The notes below the pieces were generated by a model, which was not told where the DNA came from, ran no database searches, and saw only the letters and a list, made by a program, of their open reading frames with translations. This document shows positions 22,001 to 33,740 of a stretch of 64,000 nucleotides of DNA, piece by piece. The position numbers were made by a program, and so were the translations under genes. Origin of the DNA: Manduca sexta. Taxonomy: Eukaryota > Arthropoda > Insecta > Lepidoptera > Sphingidae. Every line of letters starts with the position of its first letter. Position 1 is the first letter of the stretch. The stretch is from the NCBI RefSeq assembly GCF_014839805.1, contig NC_051126.1:9928609-9992608 (forward strand), written 5' to 3'.

Positions 22001-25000
22001 CGCTGGACTTATCTGTAAATAGGTAAACTATCTTAACACTTATCGAGTTGCTCCACGCTAAGCGTATTTACAGCCGTTTTTAACAAACGATCCTAATCTC
22101 AATCTTCGATTCCGAGAATGAACCAATCAAAATAAGTTTTTTGTAAACACGCCAAAAAAAAAATTGTTCTGATTGGTCCCTTTTTGGATTAGATCGAAAA
22201 TAGCGAATGGGTTCACTTATTGAAAATATCGGTAAGTACGCAGCTGTATATTACGTACTCGTGAAGATTCAAATAAAAATTTACTATTATCTTCGGAGTT
22301 TAATATTATTATATCAAGAATCCTCAAGCTAGAAGTCAGACTCCCATAATAAAAGTAAGCTATACAGTTTTATTAGTTATCGATAAAATTCGACAAGGCT
22401 CTAACATTTTATCTTTACACTCACATATTTTAACTATAATCGAACTGGCCTATTGAAATAGTCTTACCGTCAATGGTTTGTAATTCATTCTCGTGGCAGG
22501 ACTATTCATGTCTTTTATGAGACTCGTCAGGGTCGTTGGGGGTAGAATCACGCCGAACTCGGGAATGTCCTCTGAAACGCAATGGCCGTGTACATTATAA
22601 AAGATCGCATACCCAGCGGGTGGAATGTAGTGTAGAAATATTTTTCAGATTTTATCGCGGTTTTTGTATTATAATTTTCTCTCGACGTTTCGAAGACTGT
22701 AGCCTTCATGGTCACAAGGGAACTGAGATGTAGGTCGTTCAATAAGTATCTACAATGTCTACCTACATTTTACAATTGACAACATTTCATTTTTTCAACA
22801 TAAGTACTTAAATGTTTATATTTTATGAAACTTGTTCTAAAATTATGAGACCCACATTTTTTCTTTTTTTCGCATTCAGATATTTTCCATTCACGATTTT
22901 CATATTGAATTTTGTTTAATTCTAAAAGGGTGTAAGTACCAAATTACATCATATATACGGCTAAAGACATAATGGACCTTTGCTTCACAGTAAAAAAAAA
23001 GTAGTGACAGTTTTTTTCCTTTCTCTCTCACTTTGAAAGTGTAAGTTGTGACGTACCTATTGTAATATTGACATTTGACATTGACAAATAACGGTGTATT
23101 CGTTTTTAAAATAAATAGTAAGGTGGACCAAGGAACTACTTCATTCATCCGTATGTGACGTCATCAAGCATTTTTGGGTTTATAATTTTTTTCTTCGAAA
23201 TTAAGTATTGAAAATACATAATCCAACTCAGAGTAGAAAAATTAAGAAACGGTGTTTTTGTTTCAGGCACCTTTAGATCTTGTAATGTCAATTATACCAA
23301 AACCGTGATAAAATCAGGAAAATAGTTTAACATTCGCATAAACATAGGAAATTATTATCATCCGATAATTTATTTAATTCAATATTTAAAACAAAAATCA
23401 GTCACTCAGGTTTACATCAAAACACTTTTTAGACAGGATTAAAACTTGCTAATATTGCAAAAAAGGTATAAAATAGATAAAAAAATATTTTACCTTCTTT
23501 CTCGTCATCGTGCACAAACTGCACGTACAGCCTGTCGAAGTGGCACACGTACGTGACGAGCAGCTTGTGCCACGTGCCCGGCTCCGGCAGCGGCAACGAC
23601 TTGCACTTGGCCACCACCTCCACTCTGTCCAGCGTCCAGCCGTCTGGAACATAGGATAGTCAAAAATGTATTTATTAACTTAAATGTCGGTTCATGTATC
23701 AGAAGAGGCATTCGGCCTTTAAAATTTAATACGACGAAATTTTAAAGGCCGAAATATCCATGCATATTAATTATTTTTACGTTTTTCTTTCAACTGCGAG
23801 AACTAATCACTAACTAGACGTGAATTTAAATTCTTTACTTGTCAATACTTGTTTAGTTACCCAGATTAAAGGTGAAACAAAATGTATGAAAAATGGACCT
23901 TAAGCTATAACCTTAATCTAAAAAGTCAGCATACTTATCAAAAATATTAATTCGAAACTAATCCTGAACTTTGATGCAGTTTATGAGTCTATCAGGGTAG
24001 CTTTTGTTCGCGGCTTCGCCCGCGTAAAGGAGTTTTTCGGGATAATTTTTTTTTTCGACTTACTTGATTATAGATAAGATCATTATATTAAGACCAAATT
24101 ACACAAAATCATTTTAAATTGTAGCCTATGTGTTATTCGGATGTATAACCAATATTACTGTATTATAATTTCATCCAAATCCGTAGCGTAGTTTTTTTCG
24201 TTAAAGAGGAACAAACATACATACATCCATCCTCACAAATTTTCACATTTATAATATTAGTAGGATAGATTCATTAAAAAAATTTGCGGCAATGATTGCG
24301 GTCCAGCTTTATAGATTCTAAGTACAGTACTTTAGGAAAAAGGTTGCTACACACATTCCAGTAACAACATTTTCAAGTCAAGAATTTTTTATAATTTTCC
24401 GTTTAGTAGCTTCCCTGCCAGCCCGACCTGGCTTCTTTGTTTACTAAGTATATTTTTCATTTATTTTATTTTAAATATAAATTGTCTTTGTTTATATAAG
24501 CTAATCTAATTAAGTAATAATTAAATATTCTCATGTACCTTGACTTATCACAAGTGCAACTATGTTCGCCTACGTGATGAATAAAGCATTTTTATTTTTA
24601 TTTTATTTTTATCAAAATTAGCAAACCAACTCTAGTAGTAAAAATACAACACTGCCAAAAGCAATATAATGAATTTACTGAAACAAACCTGGGTGTTTAA
24701 CGACGTGTCTTTTAGTGCATTTGGTGCCTTTGTAGCAAGTCTTGGCCGGCCCGCCTTTGTAATGTTTACATATATCCGCTTCGTCACGGTTGTGGTAACC
24801 CTAAAAAAAAACAAAAAAAAGTCAAGTTGTTCCGGTGTGAGGTGTAGATCTGGTAAATACAAATACAATTTTTTTATTGCTAAATGTAGGTGCAACAAAA
24901 TGTTTTAATACAATCTACCGGGATAGGTACCGGTATGCAATACAATTTTTGTAAGATAAGTGTGCTAAAAAAAAATAAGTTGTTCCGGTGTAAGAAGATG

Positions 25001-28000
25001 TACTTCTGGTAAGATAAGTGGAGGTGATTTTTCTTAATGTTATACTGTGGTTGCTATTACACTGTGTAGATTTTGAGTAATCACGGAATTGGATACCAAC
25101 TTATTACGTCATAGGCTGGATGTATTAAAAAATATAACTACGAATTGTGAACCTCCTCCTTTTTTGAAAGTCGGTTAAAACTAAGCTAAATCATTGCTGC
25201 AACAAATTGGGCTGCTATGGGACGTAATTTCTATAGTAGTCACTATCATATTTTTTTTATTTGAATTGTCAGAATAGTCAAAGTGGACCTTTACTTGCTG
25301 ATACTCTTTTTACACTGACAGTTCATGATATTTTTTTTTTTATAAGATACAAGCCCCGCACTTAACACCCGGGGAAAAGAGCAAATGGGATACTAAAATC
25401 CCCCGCCTTAGCGACTGCAAGGCCCTGGAGGAGAATTGAAAGAGGAAAAGGGAAGGAAACGTTGAGGAAGGAGAAGGCACCATCTTAGGATGGGCGGAGC
25501 GGAGAAGGAAGGGAAATGTTCGCGAGTCCCTCATAAGCCTCAATGTGAACTTACAACTACGAGGTATACACATTTGTATATATATCAATACTATATCGGA
25601 CAATTAACATTTCCAATTCCTCCCTATCTTTCTATTTGATTAATTTCGTTGCGGGTAATGAGAAATTAGTTTTCCCTGAGACTCGCCGAGCTTCACCGCT
25701 CGGTGTCATAAAATGCGTGCCACTGCCGATCCTGGCTTACAGGAGATGTAGTTGTGGGTGTGAAGGCGGGAAAGTCTCTGTATATATCGATACTAACCGT
25801 CACAGCTTCAACGGGATCGTCATATTCCGGACATTGCGATATATCCAACTCTGGGTCCAAGTTCACATTAGCTGAGTCTGGTTCTTTATTGACCTCGGGA
25901 GTCACTTCCTCTTTGTCAACTAAAAATATATCATTGACATTTGACTTTCTTACTTATTACATTACTAATTGAGCTATATTTAGTTTACTACTTTCAATTG
26001 GCTAAACAATCTTTAATTCTTATGGGACCTTTAGTCACGTATTTTTTTTATTACAATTATTTTTTATAAGTGACTCCACTGCACCTGATGGTAAGTGGAG
26101 TGGGTCTCAATGAAATGTTCGACACAATTATGTCGGCCTGTTGGAACCGAGTATACACAGGGTGATCCCAAAACACGATACACTTACATGGGCCATTGTG
26201 ACGGGTTTTAACACCCTGTGTACTGTGGTCGCCATTCGGGGAGATATAAAATATATCCTACCACTAGGAAATAATAAATAATACATACATTAAAGCAAAT
26301 AATACATACTTGCGTATCCCAGGCCTTCGGTAATGATGATTTCATTAAGCGTCTTCTTATCTGGCAGAATAACGTACACGCCGAGTGATTCCGATGTGCT
26401 GCAAAAGAGTAAAAAAAAAATTGTAATAGAAGAGCGACAAACGAGGTTTCATTATAGTCCACTAGATTTTTATGAGAAATTATCACCTAGTTCTAGAAAA
26501 TATGTCTATTATCTTGGTACAATTGTGTAACTTGCACAAATCCGTAACATGTATATATTATTATACTTATTTATCGTGTAAGCCAGTGGTTCCCACTATT
26601 TTTTCTCATAGACCACTTTAAAAATTTTGCTAGTTCCGTTGGACCCCCTGCAGCTAAATATCTACCATATTCCCAGAGTTTGCAGATATTAGCTTAGCTT
26701 CAAAAATTTGATGTTTAAGTTCAAAAATCAAATATAAATATTAATTAACCTCTGTTGGAATTTTGTTTATTCTTAGCTACAGCTTGCACAGTTTTTAGCT
26801 TCTTTTTTGTGAGTTACTTTTTTTAAATATTTGTTTTAATTTCTCTACAGGATATATATAGTCAGGCATAGGTTAACATACTGCGTGAACGTCTCCAAAT
26901 TATATTGTGCTTAATTTGCTGCGCTTAAGTGACTTTTAGTTTAAATTATGTGCATGTTGAGTTTTCCTAACTTGGGCTTATAGCTATAAGTTATAACATT
27001 TAAATGATTGTAATCGTAACTCTATTGTAATCGTAAATCGACTCGCCCTGCCTCAGCAAGTGAACACGGTCCATAAGAGTGCTATATAATATATAATATT
27101 TTAGTTACAAAGAGTGTAATGTACTCACTTATCGTCAACATGAATCACGCATATCGTACCAATATAGTTCTTAGTGAAATCTTCGAATGCATCCACAATA
27201 TTTTCATTTTGATAACTCTGCAAGTCTATCTGCAATATAAAAATAGTAAATGTTGAACACTCTCTTGTGTGATGGATTTGGTAAAAAAATAGACTGTCAT
27301 TGATTTATACCATGCCATAGGACATTAAAAAAATCTAACATATCAAATGTGGGTAGTAATAAACTGTAATTACCCCCGCTAGATGGCAGCAGCGTGCAAA
27401 AGGTGGCGATGTGCAGAAACGCGGCTCCAGCGGGTGTACGTGCGACAACGACACGCGGCGCCTCTCACCAGTGTCCACCACGAACACCTCCACCGTCGGC
27501 TCCTTATCCTAATTATATAAAGAAAAACTATTACACCTATGGAGGCTGTTGACATATGTTTAAGCAGGAGGTAAGCGGTACTAAAAATTAAAGTATCGAT
27601 ATCCTTTAACAAAAAGTAACAATTAAAATTTATTATGTAAAAAATTAAGTGCATATGAAAACTAATTGAGATAGCCGCAACTTCGTGCGGCTGTGAGTGA
27701 ATCCCATTGATTTATATACATAGTTTAATACAAACGAAACATATTCATTGATTAATTTTAGATATCCAAAATGCTTGTTGGACGTCACTAACAGGAATGC
27801 GTATTGGTGCGTTGTATACTTGCATCGATGTTTAGAAATACTTATTTTATTGTGCTGGTATAATTAACAATACGTGGTTCAAAATAATGATGTTTATATA
27901 GCTTACAAGAAAAATATGTACAAAATCTGTTGCAACTAAATTCAATTTTGATTACATCTCTAGCTTTTTTTTATTGTTTTGAATGACGAGACGAGATAAC

Positions 28001-29046
28001 CTTGTATTACAAAGTATTGTTTGGTATTCCACTACGCTCGCCATCCTGAGACGTGACATGTTAAGTCGCACTAAGTCCAGTAGTTACACTGGCTACAATG
28101 TCCTTCAAACCGGAACACAACAATAACTACACACTGCTGCTTGGCGATAGAAATAGACATTGCGGTGGTACCCACCCAGGCGGACTCTCACATATGAAAT
28201 ATCTACCACCAGTAAACACAGTATACTCAATTGAAAAGACAAGTAATGCAAATTACTTACCTCAGTTATTCCAAGAAACAGTCCTCTGTAATAACATTCG
28301 TCATCATAAAAAGCGACGTACGGGAGAGACTTTACCTCCTCCGCACTCAAATTAATTTGATTTTCACTGTAATACTCCGTCATTTCTGTCATCAGTCTGC
28401 AAAAATTATTAATACTTTAAAACAAATATGTAAAATGTTTACTGAAGATTACCTTCAATGTATGCAGAGTAATGTTTATTTGGCAAAAATTTGTACATAC
28501 ACTTACTTATAACATTATGCTAGTTGATACAATGCAATATAACAAAATATTAACGTATCTAGCTTCCGGCCCAGAACCGATCCCTGTGGCGCTCAATGGG
28601 GGAGGCCTATGTCCAGCAGTGGACGATTCAAGGGCTGAAATGATGATCTAGCTTCCATACCCGCCTGGTGTTACGGGAATACTTTGCTGCAGGAAATCCG
28701 ATATCAACCACCCATCATACAAGGAAAACGGAGATTACTGGTTTCAGTCACACTGCATGCATTGAAGGTAATCTATGAGTATGAACTAACTTAAAAGTAA
28801 AATTAAACAACTGCTCACCTGTAAACTTTGTCAACATCTTCAGTGATGACCCAGAAGTACGCTCCGTCGACGTACATAATGGTGCCGTTGATTGTTTGAT
28901 CAACTTCTAAAATGCTCTGCGCGGGCAGGTTGATCCTCTCTACTGTCGATGTCGAAGCTGTGTTTTGATTGTTGAAACATTGCATTAATGTTCTTAAGAT
29001 TTATTTATTTTATTTAAATAAGGTTCTCCAACAGTGCACACATATA

Positions 29047-29129
<83 letters not shown>

Positions 29130-32100
29130 GAATCCCTATTTCCCTTGGTCACGCCATCACGCGTGAACGGCTGGACCGATTTCACTAAATTGTTTTTGTT
29201 GTGTTTTTTATTGTCAGGAGAAGGATCTTATGAAAGAAAACATGAAAGAAGTTGAGCGGAACGTTAGAAAATTAAAAAAATGCGACTGACAGAATGCGCG
29301 CTGCAAATTCATAGTTAAGACGGGACAACGTCTGTCGGGTTAACTAGTTATTTATAATTTAAAAGTAGTGAATGACATTATGATGTGTGTAACAATTAAA
29401 GGAGTACACAACACACAAATTAACATGCAATGTTCATATTTTACAAAAAAAAAAACAAATTAAGACTAATTCTAAAAACTAACCAACCACTTATAACTAT
29501 TAATTACCAGGAAAACATAAGTATGATAATATATTATGTAGAGCGTTTTATAAATTTGTACTTAATACTAATTTGCTAAGTTAAAATTTTTAAGGGTACG
29601 AAATGATAGTGGGTTTAGTTTAAATTTTGGTTGAGGTGCTCTAATATTTATTTCATGACAGATATGTTAAACATTGCTTTTTATAGAGTGATGTAACTAT
29701 ACTAACCATTGAGCGACATGTTTTTCATTTCATCAGTAATTTCACACTGGATCTCCTTAGTGGCCACTTCTTGTTTGACCTGCGGCACACTCTCTGAAGA
29801 GCATGATGCACTCGAAAACACTATCAGTTGATCTTCTTTTGGAGTCTTCATTCTCTTTGGCTTCTCAGGAGGATATAGTTTGGTAGGAGCATTAGATGTG
29901 GATGGAGTTGGTTCACTTAGTGCATCCAACAAGTTGAAAGGGGGTACTGGCGGGGCAGGCAGAATTGCCAATGTTCTGTCATGTACTGGGGTGTAATCCA
30001 TGCTGCCTGTCTCTTCTGTTAATAATGAATAGTTAGTTATTTATATATTTTCTTAATTCATAGAATTATACCTACACATTTCCAGACATTATTCTTGCAG
30101 CTCTCGAATTAGAATTACTTTGAGAGATTATTAGAATCAATGGTAATTCATTTCAATGAATTTAATAAAATAAACTTAAAAATACAGTTACTAAACTTTT
30201 TAAAATAAATGTACACACCCAATTTTCCGACAGCTAGATTGAAGTCAGTAATGACATATGTATATTCGTCTAATATCTTCATACTGCTCAAAAAGCGCTC
30301 CTTCAACTCATTCGGGTCACAGTTGAGTTGTAATACAAAACCTTGACTCTGAAATTATAATATACAGTAAAATATAACCATTATAACTTATGAGGTATTA
30401 TATCTATAATAATAAAAGAATATGTTCTGCTTAAATTATTAAGTATATACTAAAATTATTTGTGTTAAATTCTGGTAGTTATAATATGAAAGTATTTGCC
30501 TCCTGGGTTTAGAAAAAGTATATATTTGGGTAATCATACCCTAAGTAAATAATGTCAGCTATCAATCAGTCAAATACCCATGAAAATCAGTACAGTTAAT
30601 TCATATTTGCACAAAAAAACTGACAAAATACTAAAATTGATTTTTAGGTGAACATGTGTGTAGCAAGCTTACAATTTAGGAAGGAGGGGCGGGGGGAGCA
30701 AGCTACTAATACTGATACAGAGGGAACAAGGTGAAAATATCATGTAGGTTATCCAAATAATGTACTTGTGCTGAAACTTGGGGGGGCTGCGAACCATAAC
30801 CCCATGGTTATGGATACACATTTACATTTTATAATTTAGTAAAATGCTACTATCTTTTAAACAAAATACTTAAATTTTATATGTGTATCTTTTAAACTTA
30901 CATGACAACAACTATTACATTCAAGGTTCCAAAAATTCCCTGAACATTTATCCTCATTTATAGCAACAACAACAAAATAGACAATTACAACAAAGACAAT
31001 TCAGGAAATATGCTCAACATCTGTTCTATTATAAAAGGTATGACAGAAAAGCGGCATTTCTTTGTATTTTCAATGGACTAAGACACAACTATAAGGTAAG
31101 AAAGGGTTAACTTAATGGTCAGATTTAGAAGTATATGAAATTAGATGTATAACATATAACTACATATAGGCACAACTATATCATAACATGAAAAGTTTTA
31201 ACTTTTATGTTGTAACATAGTAAACAAAATCATTTATAATGATAAAGAATGTCTCCCTGTTACCAGCACTACTATCAATCTCGGGATTGCATGATGAAAC
31301 GCTATGTATGAAGGGCAGTCAGTGCGCCATTGCAACCCCTGGTGGTTTATTAATAGTGTTTTACCACAAGTAGGGAAACCATAATGGAATACTCTTAATC
31401 TGATCAATCAACAGGGTGGATACAAGTCTTTGCCTGCTATTTGGAATAATAAGTCATAAAAATATTGTACTTGTAATATTAAGCTTGAAGCTTATGTCAT
31501 CTTGGTGAAGAAATTGACAGAAGAGGAAAACACTAATGCATGGTTTTCTCTTGGTTTGATTTCCCATGATAGTATGCCCATACTATCTATAATTGAATGA
31601 ATTTCTTGTCAGATGTTGAGTCTTTTACAAACTGTTTTCATCAACTGTTTGAGCAGTAGAAGTTAGTGTCATATTGACCTGCCTTAAGGTCAAATCACCC
31701 ATATGGCCATTTATTTTGGAGGTTTGACAATGTGCAAAAAAATGGTACAAAGTACCGACTACTAGTAGTAGTAGCCTCTACAACAGCATGCCAACCGGCC
31801 TTTTGTCCCTATTAATCATGTTAATAACAGATTTTATACCAATATAAAATTATTTGTCTGGTAATAATTTTGCATTTTGCAAGCGCTCCCTAATATAGTA
31901 CTAGAATAAAATATAACTTAGACTGCAATATCAAGTACTGCAATGTAATTCATTATTTATATTGATGTTCTAGATAAAGATCCATCAGTTAAGGCACAGA
32001 TTTATGAAACTAATTACCTATAGCTATTATATTCCAAGTATTTGTTCTATAACAAGTTTTCTGAACAATGCAAGAAAGCACCTGCAATGCGAGTGCAGTC

Positions 32101-32378
32101 TAATTTTTTTCCGAGTATTGTATATTATATTTTTTAAATTCACTATCAAACTATTTTGAACAATGTAAGCAAGTTTTTATATCTTACCTTCGCTTTTAAT
32201 TTTTCGATTTCATTAATAGCGTGGTCACATTTCTCTGAAAATTGTTTGATTCTGCATTCCAACTCATTTCTACGGTGCGTCGTCAGCGTAGCTAGGTCTA
32301 TAAAGCTCCTAAAATTATATATAGTAAAAAAAATGTGCGAATTCAACAAAAAATATAGTCAGTATTAATTACTTACAT
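18319..32378 (-). CDS. krimp: Krimper-like Tudor/CCCH protein (piRNA pathway), 15 main coding exons
   Basis: Exons in transcript order: 32378-32377 (AT of the start codon), 32308-32188, 30348-30219, 30015-29707, 28957-28819, 28396-28261, 27508-27374, 27229-27129, 26398-26310, 25919-25741, 24800-24689, 23643-23494, 22571-22468, 22012-21908, 21825-21617, 18469-18319. All junctions are GT..AG with matching phases; total 2172 nt, 723 residues (Drosophila Krimper is of similar length). Residues 1-85 are charged and probably coiled coil. 85-187 is a Pro/Ser-rich linker with KPKRMK. About 200-330 is a first, divergent Tudor-like domain ([27 protein letters not shown]). A CCCH finger lies at 458-479 (C-x10-C-x5-C-x3-H). 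About 485-723 is an extended Tudor domain with [13 protein letters not shown] and VQYIDYGT (605-612). Krimper assembles Aub and Ago3 in germline nuage for ping-pong piRNA amplification. The alternative is another Tudor scaffold such as a RING-less RNF17/Qin relative. The Tudor assignment is firm; the orthology is likely, not proven. Confidence 0.75.
18690..19110. repeat. (GT)n-rich microsatellite tract in the last intron of the Tudor gene
   Basis: It starts as GTGCGGC/GTGTGGT-type imperfect repeats and becomes a pure GT run at about 19005-19070, then TGTGTGGTGTG units up to the first array copy. On the transcribed strand it is CA-rich. CA repeats next to a splice donor can bind hnRNP L-type splicing regulators; any such effect here is inference. 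Confidence 0.95.
19113..21721 (-). repeat. 16-copy, ~166-bp tandem array of a Tudor exon end, donor and intron start
   Basis: Copies begin (plus-strand edge, at the exon/donor boundary) at 19113, 19279, 19449, 19611, 19778, 19944, 20123, 20289, 20455, 20621, 20787, 20955, 21121, 21286, 21450 and 21617. The last is the genuine exon. Each unit has about 105 bp matching the 3' half of the Tudor exon, then on the minus strand the donor GTCAGT and about 60 bp of CA-rich intron. Most spacings are 166 bp; the range is 162-179. Copies differ by small GC and GT slippages. One copy (20455) has lost its donor GT. The extra copies lack a visible AG acceptor at their upstream edge, so they should be spliced out as intron. 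Array length is probably variable and may be mis-sized in assembly. Confidence 0.97.
21617..21825 (-). CDS. krimp: Genuine penultimate exon of the Tudor gene (template of the array)
   Basis: This 209-nt exon encodes residues 605-673 and part of 674. It begins [12 protein letters not shown] (the core DYG motif of an extended Tudor domain) and ends DAHVV split at the donor. The acceptor is CTCAG at 21830-21826 (minus). The donor GTCAGT is at 21616-21611. Joining to the last exon at 18469 gives [19 protein letters not shown], a natural Tudor-domain continuation. This supports skipping all 15 downstream copies. Confidence 0.9.
22630..22740 (-). repeat. Interspersed repeat family D fragment
   Basis: ATTTTATCGCGG, CTCGACGTTTCGAAGAC and GTCACAAGGGAACTGAG are the reverse complement of blocks in 52760-52970 (CGAAACGTCGGGAG, TGCGATAAAATCC). 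It is a dispersed family with four copies in this window (also 40470-40665 and 57150-57355). It lies in a Tudor-gene intron. Confidence 0.55.
24000..24265 (+). repeat. Interspersed repeat family F in a Tudor-gene intron
   Basis: It starts GTTCGCGGCTTCGCCCGCGT and ends with CATACATACATCCATCC...TTTATAATATTAGTAGGAT. This is a pattern seen repeatedly in lepidopteran introns, related to 4205-4505 here. It is probably nonautonomous mobile DNA; the class is not assigned. Confidence 0.6.
25330..25600. repeat. Probable retroelement fragment in a Tudor-gene intron
   Basis: This purine-rich, GC-enriched block (GAAAAGGGAAGGAAACGTTGAGG and ATGGGCGGAGCGGAGAAGG regions) sits abruptly in AT-rich intron. Pieces such as GCCTTAGCGACTGCAAGGCC suggest an old non-LTR insertion. 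The ORF across it has no recognisable domain. Confidence 0.35.
26080..26275 (+). repeat. Interspersed repeat family E, copy 1
   Basis: It contains CCTGATGGTAAGTGGAGTGG, GTCGGCCTGTTGGAACCG, TATACACAGG, CGGGTTTTAAC and TGTGGTCGCCATTCGGG. Each has a counterpart in order at 51505-51730. It ends 34 bp before the donor side of the exon at 26310. Confidence 0.65.
26584..26660 (+). mobile_element. Terminal fragment of a hAT-like element
   Basis: It begins CAGTGGTTCCCACTATTTTT, then ATAGACCAC and GTTGGACCCCCTG, a familiar start of hAT-superfamily nonautonomous elements. No matching inverted terminus was found downstream, so it is truncated or highly diverged. Confidence 0.45.
27975..28225 (+). repeat. 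Interspersed repeat family C, copy 1
   Basis: It carries GACGAGACGAG, ACAAAGTATTGTTTGGTATTCC, CATCCTGAGACGTG, CCAAACCGGAACACAACA and GACATTGCGGTGGTACC. These are shared in order with 34885-35185 and, on the opposite strand, with 38825-39110. It ends about 35 bp from the splice donor flanking the exon at 28261. Confidence 0.75.
28563..28650 (+). mobile_element. 3' tail of a non-LTR retrotransposon
   Basis: CTGTGGCGCTCAATGGGGGAGGCCTATGTCCAGCAGTGGACG followed by GGCTGAAATGATGAT is here split in two for length: the GGAGGCCTATGTCC block and the CAGCAGTGGAC block. It encodes the remnant of an ORF2 end (EAYVQQW-like) and the GATGAT tail common to lepidopteran RTE/CR1-type LINEs. It is 5'-truncated. 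Confidence 0.65.
29043..29124. repeat. (TA)n microsatellite
   Basis: About 40 TA dinucleotides, nearly perfect, sit in an intron of the Tudor gene. Reading frames across it are meaningless Tyr-Ile repeats. Confidence 0.97.
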
Positions 32379-32620
32379 TTCGATTGATTAACGATGAAAT
32401 GTTGGAATAAAAAAGTTAAAAAAGTTTTGAGAGTCTTGTCTTTTTTTATTTTATACCCATAAATTGTCGTACTATTCACTGGTTTTTAGATTATTATTTT
32501 ATATTTGTTTATCGTTTACCCACAATCTGCACAACATACTGACAAGTGACAGTGAGAGAGTGACAGCGAGCAACTTTCTATAAACAATAAACCACAGATC
32601 ACTGTAAGTTCGAACTCGGT
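32377..32620 (-). promoter_or_regulatory. 5'UTR exon and promoter region of the Tudor gene
   Basis: Reading the minus strand, a 5' exon ends ...CAATCGAAAT at 32377 with donor GTAAGT. An in-frame TAA lies three codons before the split ATG. Upstream sequence to about 32620 is non-coding, with GAGAGAGTGACAG-type sequence at about 32550-32575. The transcription start is not defined. Confidence 0.5.
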
Positions 32621-33439
32621 CAAAATTGTCTATGGATCTGGGCAATTCAAGAGAACAAAATAAGTAATAAATTATTTATCGTAGAATTTTTGTTTTAATA
32701 ATGGTTTTAATTGGGATTTACATTATATTGTACTAAAAGTTATATTTAACACAATACCTTAATTTAATTAATAAATTAATGTTATATGAGTAGTTATCCT
32801 CAAGCATTATGGAACTATAGTTTTATTATGCCTTTCTAGGTGGCGTATTTATTTTTATTTTACTATTCGACAATAGATGGCAGTAGTTTAAAGTAATAAC
32901 ATTGAAATTTAAAAAAGGCTTAAAGACCAACTGACGATATTACATTTAGGAGAATTGATTAGGAAACCCAAGCCAAGAAATAAGACGAAGGAGTTATTGG
33001 AGTAGGTATATTCTTGATAACTACTGTGTGGCATCGACGTCGTGAATAGTTTCTTGGACTTAATGGGAAGTAAATCGAGCATTTGCTGTGTTAATACCAT
33101 TCTAGTGCTCGTCTAGGAATAATCTTACCTTGGATTATTAAAGGGGTAAGGTCCTTAGGTGCTAAGAACTTTTGATAATTGAATAATCTAATTCAAGATA
33201 GAGTCCTAGTGCAGTACCTAGCAATGATTACTTTCGTAGTGAGTATATTTAAAGTTAAAATAACAGACATTTTCTGTTTAAATTATAGCGAGGTAAGCCG
33301 TGAAATATTAAAATACTAGGATATTATCGATAATAAAAATCAACATCTGAAATTTCAATTTTCTTTCATTAGGAATTTAATTATGCTGCAGTACCAGTTA
33401 GTCCCTGAATATCCGAATCTGTGTAGGTTTATATAAAAA

Positions 33440-33740
33440 TGAGCAGTTTGGTAGGTGTGATCATTAGCCAGCGGCGAGTTACGCACTACGTTTCAATTAA
33501 AAAGGCGAGCAAACTAAACAAGAGCAACGTAATAAATTCAGGGCACCGCTCGCGCTCGCTACTAATTGGATTCACGGGCTCAGGAAGCCAATTAGTGCGA
33601 AAGAGAGCGTCGACTTGTGTGGGGTGTTTCTGGTCGAATTACGAGCTCGGGGTGTTTCAGCCGAATTGTGCTCTATGCGACCGCCTAATGCCCTGTTCTA
33701 AATTATGTTTTACTTTCGTTTAGCGCTGCGAGTTGCAATG
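33440..33740. promoter_or_regulatory. CpG-richer block with paired homeodomain-type sites
   Basis: This is a roughly 300-bp island in AT-rich DNA. ACTAATTGG (33561-33569) and CCAATTAGT (33588-33596) form a 9-bp inverted repeat 18 bp apart, each holding a TAATTG homeodomain core. Several CAATTAA/TAATTG cores flank it. The open plus-strand frame 33439-33723 looks fortuitous. It is a candidate enhancer. Confidence 0.3.

Noticed and set aside
28969..29255. ORFs of alternating Tyr-Ile
   Set aside because: Translation of the (TA)n microsatellite.
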